From: Craspedostauros australis
Taxonomy: Eukaryota > Bacillariophyta > Bacillariophyceae > Mastogloiales > Achnanthaceae
Assembly: GCA_026770025.1 (NCBI GenBank)
Contig: JAMXDE010000010.1
Span: 930,001-994,000 of the forward strand
Reading direction: 5' to 3'
Length of the DNA: 64,000 nt
Under the pieces are notes generated by a model, which was not told where the DNA came from, did no database searches, and was given only the letters and a program-made list of their open reading frames with translations. This document shows positions 10,801 through 22,000 of this stretch, piece by piece (positions within the stretch are counted from its first letter, which is position 1; each line of letters begins with the position of its first letter). The translations under genes and the position numbers were made by a program.

Positions 10801-13368
10801 AGTGACTCGCAAGTTCAAGCTATGCGGAAGAAGGCTGAGGATTTTGGAGGGAGGATGCGCACGGCGCAGATTTCCCCGGAAGATGCCCGATCTGCCTTAA
10901 CACTGCAGTTCATGAAGTCCATCGAGTACGCCATGCCTCTCGTTCAGCTTGCCCCGAGTGAGTGGAGATACATAATGGCCCCGGCCTTGTTGGCCGCGCT
11001 ACCCAAGATGGGTTGCTCTAGAAATATGCCGAGAGATTTGGTGTACGGAACAAAGTCGCTCGGAGGGTTGGGAATCAGGAATCCCGCCAACTCCCAGTTG
11101 ATAGCGCAAATCCGCCTTGTCTTTGACGAAGTGCACCGAGGAACACAAACAGGCGCAATGTTCAAGTGCTCGATCCAGGCCCTGAAGGAGGAGCTCGGAA
11201 TCGGTGGCTCGTTGTTTCAGTATCCATTCGGAGTTATCGGTCACTGCGCAACCCGTTGCTGGATCACAGGTCTATGGCGGCAGCTTCACGGCACCGGCAT
11301 AGAGGTGATCGAAACGACGGAGTCGAGAGAAACGCAGCGGGAAGGCGACTCTTTCCTTATGGACCTGTGGATTCGCCAGAGAGTGAAAGGGGCGCAGCTG
11401 TATCATCTCAACATGATACGACAGAAGTTGGGAGTCCTACGACTTTCGGATATTGTGTCAGCCGACGGCACCAGAATAGTGCCAGGAGTACTTGACGGAA
11501 CTTTTGAGTCAAGTACGCCCCAGCCGTGGGCGCGACAGCCGAAACGGTTACCGAGTGGGTGGTGGAGAGAATGGCAACGATGGTGCAAGTCCTTGTGCTT
11601 TCACGGTCTTCTTCTACATCATCCGCTTGGAAGATGGCTACGCGACGACGGATCTTGGCGGTGGTGGAAAGCTCCCTATCAGGATGATATCTTTGACATA
11701 TCCGTTTCTCCATTCTTGCAATACTTGCCGAATCCTTGGCGGCGCACGCGGCGACAGCAATACACCCGCACAAGAGCCGTCACGGAAATCCCCGAGGGAG
11801 CCAAACGCGTCACGGTGGTAGCCACGGAGCAGGGTATCGAATGGAATGGGCACCTTGGTCTCTCAAGCGTTCCAGACGAGCCAGCTGACGCTCCGTTCCC
11901 GTTCGAAGATATGCGAGGAGCCATGTCCCTTCAGGAAGCGGCCAGAGCAGCGAATCGGGGAACTCTAGTGATGGTGAGCGACGGGTCATTCAAGGACCAA
12001 CGCGGCACATCGGTCTCTACAGCCTATGACACGGAGTCCGAGCGATACATCTACTGCCACACGTTTGTCCCAGGTCCCCCAACCGTCCAAAGTGCTTACC
12101 GCAGTGAGCTGGCAGGGATTTGGGCATCGCTTGCCATGCTTAGCATTATGCCCGGGCTGATGCCTAGCGCGGTTGTTACTATCGCGCTCGACGGCAAACA
12201 GGCGCTCACGCAGGCGCAAAAGGACGATCTGCGGCCCAGTCAGAAGGATTGGGACATTCTCACGGAGATTCAGATGCTACGACATGAGATACCGGCATTG
12301 TTGAAATGGGAATGGGTCAAAGGCCACCAAGACGGCACCGGGAAGAAGCTCACTCTGCTCGAGCAGCTCAACGTGGAAGTCGATCGGAGAGCCAAACAAT
12401 TTTGGGAGGCCACCATATCACGGCCCCACAACACACAGTGGGCCACTGACACCGTTCGGTGGCGCATACGGCTTCGCGGCAGTGATCACTCCCATGTGGA
12501 TCCTGATGCCATTAACGAGCTACTACAGTCCAATTCGGCAATGCAGTACTGGTCTTCGAAGTTCAAATGGAACCCCACTCAGCTGAGCCAGGTCGACTGG
12601 CAAACCTACAAATTGGCGCGCAAGTCCAAGTCCAATCGAAGCTCCACGACGTTCATCACTAAATGGTCATCGGGTTTTGTTGGAGTCAACCGGAAATTGT
12701 TCCAGACGGGGCAACTGCCTTCATCCAAGTGCAAGTTCTGCAATCAGGAGGAGACGACTCAACACGTACTGAAGTGCTCAGAACACTTGGGCGCATGGAA
12801 AGAAGCCACGGACGGCCTTGTGGGCCGTATGCTGGAGATCGGAACGTCTCCTCGCCTGGTGAGCAACATGAGAGTGGGGCTGGTGAAATGGAGACGAAAC
12901 GCGCGATCATCGGACGCCCAAAGTACCGTTGGTTGGTACCCGCTCCTGCTGGGATTTTTGCACACAGACTGGATCCGTCAACAAGAGCTATGGATGAAAA
13001 CGCACGAGTGCCGATACCCGGACGCGGCGGTGTGGGCCAGAGAGGTGGTGCGATGGATATGGAAGGTGCCTTGGGAAGTGTGGTTGGCACGCAATGCAAA
13101 AGTACATGACGAAGAGAACCACCCGACAATGCGGGATCTGCGGCGACAGGTCCAGCGCCTTCTTCAAAGCGCGAGCAAGGATATGAACGATTCGGAGCTT
13201 CATCTACTCCGTGTAGGTCGTATCGTCGAAAGTGGCACAGAAGAGCAGATGAGACAGTGGGTGAATTCTATGATAGCCGTACAAGCGACGGTGAAAGCGC
13301 GGCGACGGTCACGAACAATGCAGGCTGAAAGGCAGGCAATGGCGTCGTGGCTAGGGCTGGGCTCATAG
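7843..13368 (+). CDS. LINE ORF2: endonuclease / reverse transcriptase / RNase H (1,841 aa)
   Basis: Domain order by residue: APE-like endonuclease about 45-310, closing with the Ser-Asp-His catalytic box near 301-303 followed by RAIW; reverse transcriptase about 680-960, with motif B (GQGNGAGP) near 838 and motif C FVDD near 882-885; RNase H about 1375-1510, with acidic residues in SDGS, SELAG, LDGKQAL and EVDRRA; and a Cys-x2-Cys...His...Cys knuckle near 1630. The frame is open over its full length. One oddity: motif A reads FCSNNAKSCYDRI, so the position normally held by the first catalytic Asp (as in D-A-x-x-x-[FY]-D) is Asn. The start at 7843 is the first ATG of the frame and lies in an A/C-rich leader. 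Family assignment is firm; the exact clade is not. Confidence 0.9.
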   Translation: MTTGNSQTRQSVPPSNSDDMMAATVNTIASSLNDACGDAMGTKTQDTIRIVFQNASQIPIHSYQQKNDEIFEFVQMSGLDVLCMAETNIRWDHVRPQDQWSERARSPIPRSKHVFAYNTHEPKRDPRIYGGAGTVLTAQMAARTFQSGVDESGMGRWCWTLSEGKAGRMLRTIAAYRPCRSTSGDNTVWAQQSRVLNAEGRVDNPHEAWIQDLLEELRRWRSQGDTIIMGVDLNDDVMDSATAQQLHAVGMKNAVEARVGSEARQATQQRNREGTPIDAIYTSEGVQIESAGYLAFGAAIPSDHRAIWADVSFAQILGAGIRPVKTKSPRRLVLSDPRVVQRYNDALFEEFARHNIPQRVEKMWTTVKRQGWTLTITQRTQFDKLLDQIHQMRRSAEKSCRKLKMGCVSWSPEIQHSRDAIKHWTLEVKQQAGVKVSSSLRLRTRRKTALPESTSLQHAQQMRVEAYRTYYAQKKDHDRARQDYLVQLARQRHDAKEQEYESALHLLLNREKQREQARRLRAVFGSGKSMTTKVLFTDDSGQVHECNDQHEIVTACIRENKKRFSQANRTPCMTGEGKKFMDRIWCPQLAPQLIKAGAQIPESIDPMIQVLLESLEPVPPDVSELSVEDHVKAWKKQTELTNSEPSCPHFGHYKASAISSTLARVDSRMREIPYQTGHSPSPWQRITDVEILKKAQVFNIEKMRTIQLMDAQFNLNNKRLGKQMMATAEAAGWLSEHQFGSRKQRSAMSAALNKRLSIDLGFQRKVAVSFCSNNAKSCYDRIVPNFAAAAMIAAGANSSATRSMFKTLRDAKHHISTAYGVSQRHYTKGADCDMHGIGQGNGAGPAIWAVISSVLFKAMTRLGHSFSLRSPSGEALPILGSAFVDDTDLVRLERRRKDSADTEAFKRIILDWGNLLRVTGGALVPEKSAWWAMQPRFDKDKWEWHDANGGTDIRIDDGHGGSADIPRRAMDQPLFTLGVFIDFDGDSDSQVQAMRKKAEDFGGRMRTAQISPEDARSALTLQFMKSIEYAMPLVQLAPSEWRYIMAPALLAALPKMGCSRNMPRDLVYGTKSLGGLGIRNPANSQLIAQIRLVFDEVHRGTQTGAMFKCSIQALKEELGIGGSLFQYPFGVIGHCATRCWITGLWRQLHGTGIEVIETTESRETQREGDSFLMDLWIRQRVKGAQLYHLNMIRQKLGVLRLSDIVSADGTRIVPGVLDGTFESSTPQPWARQPKRLPSGWWREWQRWCKSLCFHGLLLHHPLGRWLRDDGSWRWWKAPYQDDIFDISVSPFLQYLPNPWRRTRRQQYTRTRAVTEIPEGAKRVTVVATEQGIEWNGHLGLSSVPDEPADAPFPFEDMRGAMSLQEAARAANRGTLVMVSDGSFKDQRGTSVSTAYDTESERYIYCHTFVPGPPTVQSAYRSELAGIWASLAMLSIMPGLMPSAVVTIALDGKQALTQAQKDDLRPSQKDWDILTEIQMLRHEIPALLKWEWVKGHQDGTGKKLTLLEQLNVEVDRRAKQFWEATISRPHNTQWATDTVRWRIRLRGSDHSHVDPDAINELLQSNSAMQYWSSKFKWNPTQLSQVDWQTYKLARKSKSNRSSTTFITKWSSGFVGVNRKLFQTGQLPSSKCKFCNQEETTQHVLKCSEHLGAWKEATDGLVGRMLEIGTSPRLVSNMRVGLVKWRRNARSSDAQSTVGWYPLLLGFLHTDWIRQQELWMKTHECRYPDAAVWAREVVRWIWKVPWEVWLARNAKVHDEENHPTMRDLRRQVQRLLQSASKDMNDSELHLLRVGRIVESGTEEQMRQWVNSMIAVQATVKARRRSRTMQAERQAMASWLGLGS

Positions 13369-13477
13369 GAGGCATTCGACAGCTCGCTCAAAGCACGGTC
13401 CTAAGGGGCCGGTGGCGGCGAGGGTAAAGCCTACAGGCACATTCCTAATGTAATCACTGAGTTATTATTATTATTGC

Positions 13478-13921
13478 ATAGTGTCCAGACTGCAGACACA
13501 ATTCTCTATTCTTCAGAGAGAGAGAACAGGGACGGAGAAAGAGCACGGGGATTCTAACACTATCTATTCCGCTGCACTGAACGTGGATCAGTGTAGCCTC
13601 GGTTATTATGTATTTGTAGGGAAAGGATCAGGTGCCGAATGCCGCGCGTGCTGGGAATAAGTAATCCACCGTACAATGCGAGAAAGTTGCGGAATAAGTA
13701 GTGAGAGGCATGATCCAACGTCACAGCCACGGGAGCATGGAGGGTGAACTCTGAAAGCGCGATGTCTACACAATGCTGATGTGTCGTATCTTTGGAGAGA
13801 TAGGTAGAGTACCCGCACAGAAGAGAAGCGAGATAATACGGAGGAGTATTGGAATTTGCGAACAGTAATGCTGCAGTACCATACTATTAGTGTGATGCTT
13901 CTGACCGAGGCTGCTTCATGT
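13478..13921. other. Intergenic, no gene seen
   Basis: About 440 bp between the LINE tail and the 3' end of the HtrA-like gene. It holds a short GA-rich run near 13515 and no convincing reading frame or RNA gene. Confidence 0.6.
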
Positions 13922-14881
13922 TTATGGCTGAGGGATGCTTAGCGATGCAGAGCCATTCGTTTGATTCCTCATGGACTTCCGGATGGTCTCGATCGCTTCG
14001 TGAATCGGAATTGCATACGTTATGCCTTCGGCTACCTTGATGGAGTTGATGCCAATGATTTGTCCGTGTATGTTTGCGAGCGGCCCGCCAGAATTGCCAA
14101 TGTGGACAGCGGCGTCCGTTTGGATGTAGCGATGCACGCCTACATTTCTATCCGGATTGGAGACGATGCCGACCGTCACCGAGCTTTCCAGGCTCAACGG
14201 CGCACCCACTGCCAGCACGAATTCACCATGGCGCACGCGCCCATCCACAAGCGACGATGCCATCAGGTGACCTTGATCGAAGGGTTCGATACATGCCACA
14301 TCCTTCTCAACGTCAAATGCCACCATCCAACCGCGAATCTGCTGGCTGCCCTTCATCTCCAGAAAGACTTGTCGACCGTCTTCGATTACTTCGTTGCGAT
14401 GGAATTCTTCTGGCGTGAGCACGCAGTGCGCATTGGTGAGAATGTAGACGCCAGTCGACCCAGGCTTCACGTCACCAGCATCCACGACGAAACCGGATCC
14501 TGACCCGCGTAACCTGCCCCCGGGACCGGCCTTCACCTCGACGCGGACGACCGACGGCAGCACCTTCTCCGCGGCATCCGCGACGAAGTTGAATCGACCC
14601 AGTGCGCTTTCCGTTGGTGTGGGGATGGGAGCGACAGGAGCAGCCGCGGGCGTTGCCATTGTATCGGAACGGATCGTCTCAAGGCCGTGTAGGCGCAGCG
14701 CTTCATCGCCAATGCCGGGGCTTGGCTGTATCCTGGTCTCGCATTGCGTCGGCAGTTGGAGATGCTGCGTCTGGCGGTGCGATTGCTTGGCGAGACCGTT
14801 GTAATAGACAAAGCCGATGGACCCGCAGAGCAGAGCCGGAAGAGACCCTGTTGTGCATGCTTTGGCGACTCTCGAGTACAT
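13922..14881 (-). CDS. HtrA/Deg-like trypsin-fold serine protease without PDZ (319 aa)
   Basis: A single exon encodes a chymotrypsin-fold protease of the HtrA/DegP group. The catalytic triad is visible: His152 in TNAHCV, Asp194 in KDVACI and Ser264 in GNSGGPL. The protease domain spans about residues 95-305, and the protein ends shortly after the last beta strand, so the PDZ domain usual in HtrA/Deg proteins is absent. The N-terminus has a short basic start and a hydrophobic stretch (about 14-29), then a Pro/Ala-rich linker; this fits a membrane anchor or an organelle presequence but does not identify the compartment. It is divergent to methionine synthase, separated by 1.2 kb. The role is presumably protein quality control. 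A PDZ exon outside the frame was not found downstream. Confidence 0.88.
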   Translation of the reverse strand: MYSRVAKACTTGSLPALLCGSIGFVYYNGLAKQSHRQTQHLQLPTQCETRIQPSPGIGDEALRLHGLETIRSDTMATPAAAPVAPIPTPTESALGRFNFVADAAEKVLPSVVRVEVKAGPGGRLRGSGSGFVVDAGDVKPGSTGVYILTNAHCVLTPEEFHRNEVIEDGRQVFLEMKGSQQIRGWMVAFDVEKDVACIEPFDQGHLMASSLVDGRVRHGEFVLAVGAPLSLESSVTVGIVSNPDRNVGVHRYIQTDAAVHIGNSGGPLANIHGQIIGINSIKVAEGITYAIPIHEAIETIRKSMRNQTNGSASLSIPQP

Positions 14882-16082
14882 GATCTTGTTGCGGAGATGG
14901 TTGTTATGGTGGGCTGCAATTGGTGATGGGTTGGGAGATTGCGCGTGCGATCTCTTGACAAATGATGTTCATTGTGGTCTTTTCGAGCGCAGGTATTTGC
15001 GAGAAGAACGACGATGTGTGGAAAAGAACAAACGTGGTGCATTGGCGCCAGAACCACAGAACAAGAACGAGAAGCATGATTGCTGCCCAAAGGAACACGA
15101 GAAATGTGACACCATCATCATCACGTCATTCGTGATTGACTGACCTTGTGGGGATTGAATGGGTTCGCGGCATAATATAAAATTAGTACATATTGCGACA
15201 ACAAATGAAGAATCAGGATTGGTACAGATATACTATATACATAGTATCAATTGAAACATGCAAAACGAAATTCCAAAGAAAACCTGGTACTGTCGAGGAA
15301 CACTGAACGTGCTGTTCGCGAACACTTCTTCGTTGTTCGTTAATCTTGGAAATCAGTGGAACGTGCGGTCCAACACGTCACCACGAAGAAAGAGATGTGC
15401 ATCGTCTGTCCATCATTGCGTTCACCGCCATTTTGTGTCAAGCATTTTTTGGATCGGTTCGTTGCTGATGTCGCGCCTCCGTCCTCCAACCAACCAGCGA
15501 CGCGATGGAACGAAACGCGGGGCAGAGAATCTGTCGATCCACCGACCCATCGACCGAACGAACTGACAGCAGAAACCACTCTCTGGGGTACGCGCATGAG
15601 GGGAGTACAACCAGGAAGACCAACGAAGAGAAAGACAGGAGCAACACAACGGACGTATGGCGACACTCCTTTCTGCCATTCCTCCACTTCATCTCATCTC
15701 AAAAAGTGAGTGCGAGATAGGACGACACTCCACCAGTCCTTCCTGACACTTACTTGCGCTTGCTTCCACTCCCGAATCAGACCACCTCCCACCGGAACGG
15801 TCCCATACTCATCCTCGTGCCCATAGTAGTACTAGCAGTGTACATACTATACTTGTCTCGCGATCGCGTCTTGCACAGTGACAACCTGAACCAGGACAGC
15901 GAGCCCATTCAACATCAACATCAGCGGCATCACCAGCAATAAGAATAGCAATAGCCGTACCAGTCGAGTGCAGTGCAGTGCATCAACAGTAGTAGCAACA
16001 GTCTCTTTCAAGCAGAGGGGCCAACAACATCAAACGACGGAAAGAAGCGAAAGATCGAACCACGGAGAAGGCGATTGTGAAG
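14882..16082. promoter_or_regulatory. Divergent intergenic region between HtrA-like protease and methionine synthase
   Basis: About 1.2 kb separates two start codons on opposite strands, so it must hold both promoters. An A/T-rich patch with a TATA-like stretch lies near 15172-15186. Short frames occur on both strands around 15258-15709, but none looks like a protein. The last 130 bp before the methionine synthase ATG is CA-rich and is probably 5' UTR. Confidence 0.45.
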
Positions 16083-19000
16083 ATGGTTGACCCACCGAAG
16101 AAGCTGCACCCGAGGAAGCAGTTCGCATACGATGCGATCCCATCCAAGCCGGCCGTCGAACCACCCACACCGGTGTCCGATGTGGCCCGCAACCACGTCC
16201 CCAACCCATACACCAACTCCACCTTCACCCACGAAACCATCGCGGCCATCCGCGCCAAGGCCACCAACCCTAACAAGGACATCAACTTCGACTACACACA
16301 GGATCCCGACCTCTACCCAACCGAGTTCCCGTACTTCGTGCGTGGACGTGACAGTCTCCGCGAGTACATCACCAAGCTCTTCAACAGCCGCATCTCTCTC
16401 TACGATGGTGGAATGGGAACCATGATCCAGAACTTCTCCAAGCGCAACCGTCTCGAAGAAGAGGAGTACAGAGGTGATCGCTTCCCCAACTGGCCATGCA
16501 ACGTCAAGGGAAACAACGACATGCTCAGCATCACCCGTCCAGACGTCATCCAGGGCATCTACAAGCAGTACCTCGAGGTGGGAGGATCCGACCTGATCGG
16601 AACCAACACCTTCTCATCCACCACCATCGCCCAAGCTGACTACGAGATGGAGGCATACGCATACGAGCTCAACTACGAGTCCGCCCGTCTCGCTCGTGAG
16701 GTGTGTGACGAAGTCACAGCCAAGGACCCAACCAAGCCACGCTTCGTGGTGGGAGCCATGGGACCAACCAACCGCACGGGATCCATCTCGCCATCCGTCG
16801 AGGATCCATCCGTTCGCAACGTCGACTTCGACGAGCTTGTGGAAGCGTACTTCGAGCAGATCGTGGGACTGGTCGATGGAGGATGTGACATCCTGATGGT
16901 CGAGACCATCTTCGATACCCTCAACGCCAAGGCGGCCGTCTACGCCGTGGGAGAGTTCCTCGAGATCACTGGCATCGACATGCCGCTGTTCGTCTCTGGA
17001 ACCCTCGTCGATCAATCTGGCCGTACCCTGTCCGGACAGACCGGAGAGGCGTTTTACGCATCCATCCGCCACAGCAAGCCCATGTGCGTTGGTTTGAACT
17101 GTGCCTTGGGTGCCGAGCACATGGTCCCATTCGTGGAGAGACTGGCCAAGTGTGTGGAGTGCTTCATGCACGTGTACTCGAATGCTGGTCTTCCAAATGC
17201 CATGGGAGGATACGATGAGACCCCATCCGATATGGCCGAAGGAAACCGTGTGTTCTTCGAGAACGGATGGCTGAACATGGTGGGAGGATGCTGCGGATCC
17301 ACACCAGAACACATCAAGGCCATCCGCGAGGCATCCGAGAGCTACAAGCCCCGCAAGCTCCCAGATGTGGGACGCCCCAAGATGTGGCTGTCTGGTCTTG
17401 AGGATCTTGTGGTGGATGACGTCCACAACCACCTCGGTCTTCCATTCCTGAACGTCGGAGAGCGATGCAACATCGCTGGATCGATCCGATTCAAGAAGCT
17501 GATGATGGCTGGCGACTACGCAACCGCCATGGACATCGCCAAGCATCAGGTCGAAGATGGAGCCCACGTGATCGACATCAACGTCGATGATGGTATGCTC
17601 GATGGACTCGCTGCCATGCAGAAGTTCGTGAAGATCGCCATCACCGAGCCAGAAGTGTCGAAGGTTCCATTCATGCTCGACGCATCGAAGTTCGAGATCG
17701 TGATGGCCGGACTGAAGTGGTGCCAGGGCAAGCCCATCGTGAACTCCATCTCCCTGAAGGTCGGAGAAGAGCTGTTCATGGAGCATGCGACTCTGCTGCG
17801 CAAGCACGGAGCAGCAGTGGTGGTGATGGCCTTCGATGAGGAAGGTCAGGCCGCCACTGCGGATGAGAAGATCCGCATCTGCAAGCGTTCGTATGACATC
17901 CTGGTGAACAAGGTCCGCTTCCCACCTGAAGACATCATCTTCGATCCGAACGTGTTGACGATCGGAACAGGAATGGAGGAGCACTCGAACTACGGCGTTG
18001 ATTTCATCAACGCCACGAAGGTGATCAAGGAGCAATGTCCATACGTGAAGATCAGCGGAGGTATCTCGAACCTTTCGTTTGGCTTCCGTGGTGTGACGAA
18101 GATCCGCGAGTCCATCCATGCTGTGTTTTTGCATGAGGCAATCTTGAACTCTGGAATGGACGTCGGTATCGTGAACGCCAAGGAGCTGTTGGCCGTGGAT
18201 GAGCTCGAAGACGACATGCGGATCTTGTGTGAGAACCTTGTCTTCAACAAGGACGAGGATGCCACCGAGGACATGTTGAAGCGCACTTCTTACGAGCGTG
18301 CCGCCAAGGAAGCCCTCAAGAAGGGATTGCCACCACCAAGAAAGCCCCGTGGCAAGATGCGCCAGCTTCCGAAGAAGCAGTTCGCCTACGATGCGATCCC
18401 ATCCAAGCCAGCCATCGAGCCACCCACACCGGTGTCCGATGTGGCCCGCAACCACGTCCCCAATCCATACACCAACTCCACCTTCACCCACGAAACCATC
18501 GCAGCCATCCGCGCCAAGGCCACCAACCCAAACAAGGACATCAACTTCGACTACACACAGGACCCCGACCTCTACCCAGCCGAGTTCCCGTACTTCGTGC
18601 GTGGACGCGACAGTCTCCGTGAGTACATCACCAAGCTCTTCAACAGTCGCATCTCTCTCTACGATGGTGGAATGGGAACCATGATCCAGAACTTCTCCAA
18701 GCGCAACCGTCTCGAAGAGGAGGAGTACAGAGGTGATCGCTTCCCCAACTGGTCATGCAACGTCAAGGGAAACAACGACATGCTCAGCATCACCCGTCCA
18801 GACGTCATCCAGGGCATCTACAAGCAGTACCTCGAGGTGGGAGGATCCGACCTGATCGGAACCAACACCTTCTCATCCACCACCATCGCCCAAGCTGACT
18901 ACGAGATGGAGGCATACGCATACGAGCTCAACTACGAGTCCGCCCGTCTCGCTCGTGAGGTGTGTGACGAAGTCACAGCCAAGGACCCAACCAAGCCACG

Positions 19001-22000
19001 CTTCGTGGTGGGAGCCATGGGACCGACCAACCGCACAGGATCCATCTCGCCATCCGTTGAGGATCCATCCGTTCGCAACGTCGACTTCGACGAGCTTGTG
19101 GAAGCGTACTTCGAACAGATCGTGGGATTGGTCGATGGAGGTTGTGACATCCTGATGGTCGAGACCATCTTCGATACCCTCAACGCCAAGGCAGCCGTCT
19201 ACGCCGTGGGAGAGTTCCTCGAGATCACTGGCATCGACATGCCGCTGTTCGTCTCTGGAACCCTCGTCGATCAATCTGGCCGTACCCTGTCCGGACAGAC
19301 CGGAGAGGCGTTTTACGCATCCATCCGCCACAGCAAGCCCATGTGCGTTGGTTTGAACTGTGCCTTGGGTGCCGAGCACATGGTCCCATTCGTGGAGAGA
19401 CTGGCCAAGTGTGTGGAGTGCTTCATGCACGTGTACTCGAATGCTGGTCTTCCAAATGCCATGGGAGGATACGATGAGACCCCATCCGATATGGCCGAAG
19501 GAAACCGTGTGTTCTTCGAGAACGGATGGCTGAACATGGTGGGAGGATGCTGCGGATCCACACCAGAACACATCAAGGCCATCCGCGAGGCATCCGAGAG
19601 CTACAAGCCCCGCAAGCTCCCAGATGTGGGACGCCCCAAGATGTGGCTGTCTGGTCTTGAGGATCTTGTGGTGGATGACGTCCACAACCACCTCGGTCTT
19701 CCATTCCTGAACGTCGGAGAGCGATGCAACATCGCTGGATCGATCCGATTCAAGAAGCTGATGATGGCTGGCGACTACGCAACCGCCATGGACATCGCCA
19801 AGCATCAGGTCGAAGATGGAGCCCACGTGATCGACATCAACGTCGATGATGGTATGCTCGATGGACTCGCTGCCATGCAGAAGTTCGTGAAGATCGCCAT
19901 CACCGAGCCAGAAGTGTCGAAGGTTCCATTCATGCTCGACGCATCGAAGTTCGAGATCGTGATGGCCGGACTGAAGTGGTGCCAGGGCAAGCCCATCGTG
20001 AACTCCATCTCCCTGAAGGTCGGAGAAGAGCTGTTCATGGAGCATGCGACTCTGCTGCGCAAGCACGGAGCAGCAGTGGTGGTGATGGCCTTCGATGAGG
20101 AAGGTCAGGCCGCCACTGCGGATGAGAAGATCCGCATCTGCAAGCGTTCGTATGACATCCTGGTGAACAAGGTCCGCTTCCCACCTGAAGACATCATCTT
20201 CGATCCGAACGTGTTGACGATCGGAACAGGAATGGAGGAGCACTCGAACTACGGCGTTGATTTCATCAACGCCACGAAGGTGATCAAGGAGCAATGTCCA
20301 TACGTGAAGATCAGCGGAGGTATCTCGAACCTTTCGTTTGGCTTCCGTGGTGTGACGAAGATCCGCGAGTCCATCCATGCTGTGTTTTTGCATGAGGCAA
20401 TCTTGAACTCTGGAATGGACGTCGGTATCGTGAACGCCAAGGAGCTGTTGGCCGTGGATGAGCTCGAAGACGACATGCGGATCTTGTGTGAGAACCTTGT
20501 CTTCAACAAGGACGAGGATGCCACCGAGGACATGTTGAAGCGCACTTCTTACGAGCGTGCCGCCAAGGAAGCCCTCAAGAAGGGATTGCCACCACCAAGA
20601 AAGCCCCGTGGCAAGATGCGCCAGCTTCCGAAGAAGCAGTTCGCCTACGATGCGATCCCATCCAAGCCAGCCATCGAGCCACCCACACCGGTGTCCGATG
20701 TGGCCCGCAACCACGTCCCCAATCCATACACCAACTCCACCTTCACCCACGAAACCATCGCGGCCATCCGCGCCAAGGCCACCAACCCAAACAAGGACAT
20801 CAACTTCGACTACACACAGGATCCCGACCTCTACCCAACCGAGTTCCCGTACTTCGTGCGTGGACGTGACAGTCTCCGTGAGTACATCACCAAGCTCTTC
20901 AACAGCCGCATCTCTCTCTACGATGGTGGAATGGGAACCATGATCCAGAACTTCTCCAAGCGCAACCGTCTCGAAGAGGAGGAGTACAGAGGTGATCGCT
21001 TCCCCAACTGGTCATGCAACGTCAAGGGAAACAACGACATGCTCAGCATCACCCGTCCAGACGTCATCCAGGGCATCTACAAGCAGTACCTCGAGGTGGG
21101 AGGATCCGACCTGATCGGAACCAACACCTTCTCATCCACCACCATCGCCCAAGCTGACTACGAGATGGAGGCATACGCATACGAGCTCAACTACGAGTCC
21201 GCCCGTCTCGCTCGTGAGGTGTGTGACGAAGTCACAGCCAAGGACCCAACCAAGCCACGCTTCGTGGTGGGAGCCATGGGACCGACCAACCGCACAGGAT
21301 CCATCTCGCCATCCGTTGAGGATCCATCCGTTCGCAACGTCGACTTCGACGAGCTTGTGGAAGCGTACTTCGAACAGATCGTGGGATTGGTCGATGGAGG
21401 TTGTGACATCCTGATGGTCGAGACCATCTTCGATACCCTCAACGCCAAGGCAGCCGTCTACGCCGTGGGAGAGTTCCTCGAGATCACTGGCATCGACATG
21501 CCGCTGTTCGTCTCTGGAACCCTCGTCGATCAATCTGGCCGTACCCTGTCCGGACAGACCGGAGAGGCGTTTTACGCATCCATCCGCCACAGCAAGCCCA
21601 TGTGCGTTGGTTTGAACTGTGCCTTGGGTGCCGAGCACATGGTCCCATTCGTGGAGAGACTGGCCAAGTGTGTGGAGTGCTTCATGCACGTGTACTCGAA
21701 TGCTGGTCTTCCAAATGCCATGGGAGGATACGATGAGACCCCATCCGATATGGCCGAAGGAAACCGTGTGTTCTTCGAGAACGGATGGCTGAACATGGTG
21801 GGAGGATGCTGCGGATCCACACCAGAACACATCAAGGCCATCCGCGAGGCATCCGAGAGCTACAAGCCTCGCAAGCTCCCAGATGTGGGACGCCCCAAGA
21901 TGTGGCTGTCCGGTCTTGAGGATCTTGTGGTGGATGACGTCCACAACCACCTCGGTCTTCCATTCCTGAACGTCGGAGAGCGATGCAACATCGCTGGATC

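Larger units (their letters stand above)
6608..13477 (+). mobile_element. Non-LTR retrotransposon (LINE) with endonuclease, RT and RNase H; 5' part displaced by the copia insertion
   Basis: Two frames in the same orientation, ORF1 (partial, ending 7644) and ORF2 (7843-13368), are separated by a 198-nt spacer that starts with an 18-A run overlapping the ORF1 stop. ORF2 carries an APE-type endonuclease, reverse transcriptase, RNase H and a C-terminal cysteine/histidine knuckle, an arrangement typical of the I-like superclade of LINEs. The 3' end is placed just after a short TTA-type repeat at about 13459-13477, comparable to the simple-repeat tails of I-clade elements rather than a poly(A) tail. 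The 5' part of the LINE should lie left of the window, beyond the copia insertion. No target-site duplication could be tested. Confidence 0.88.
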
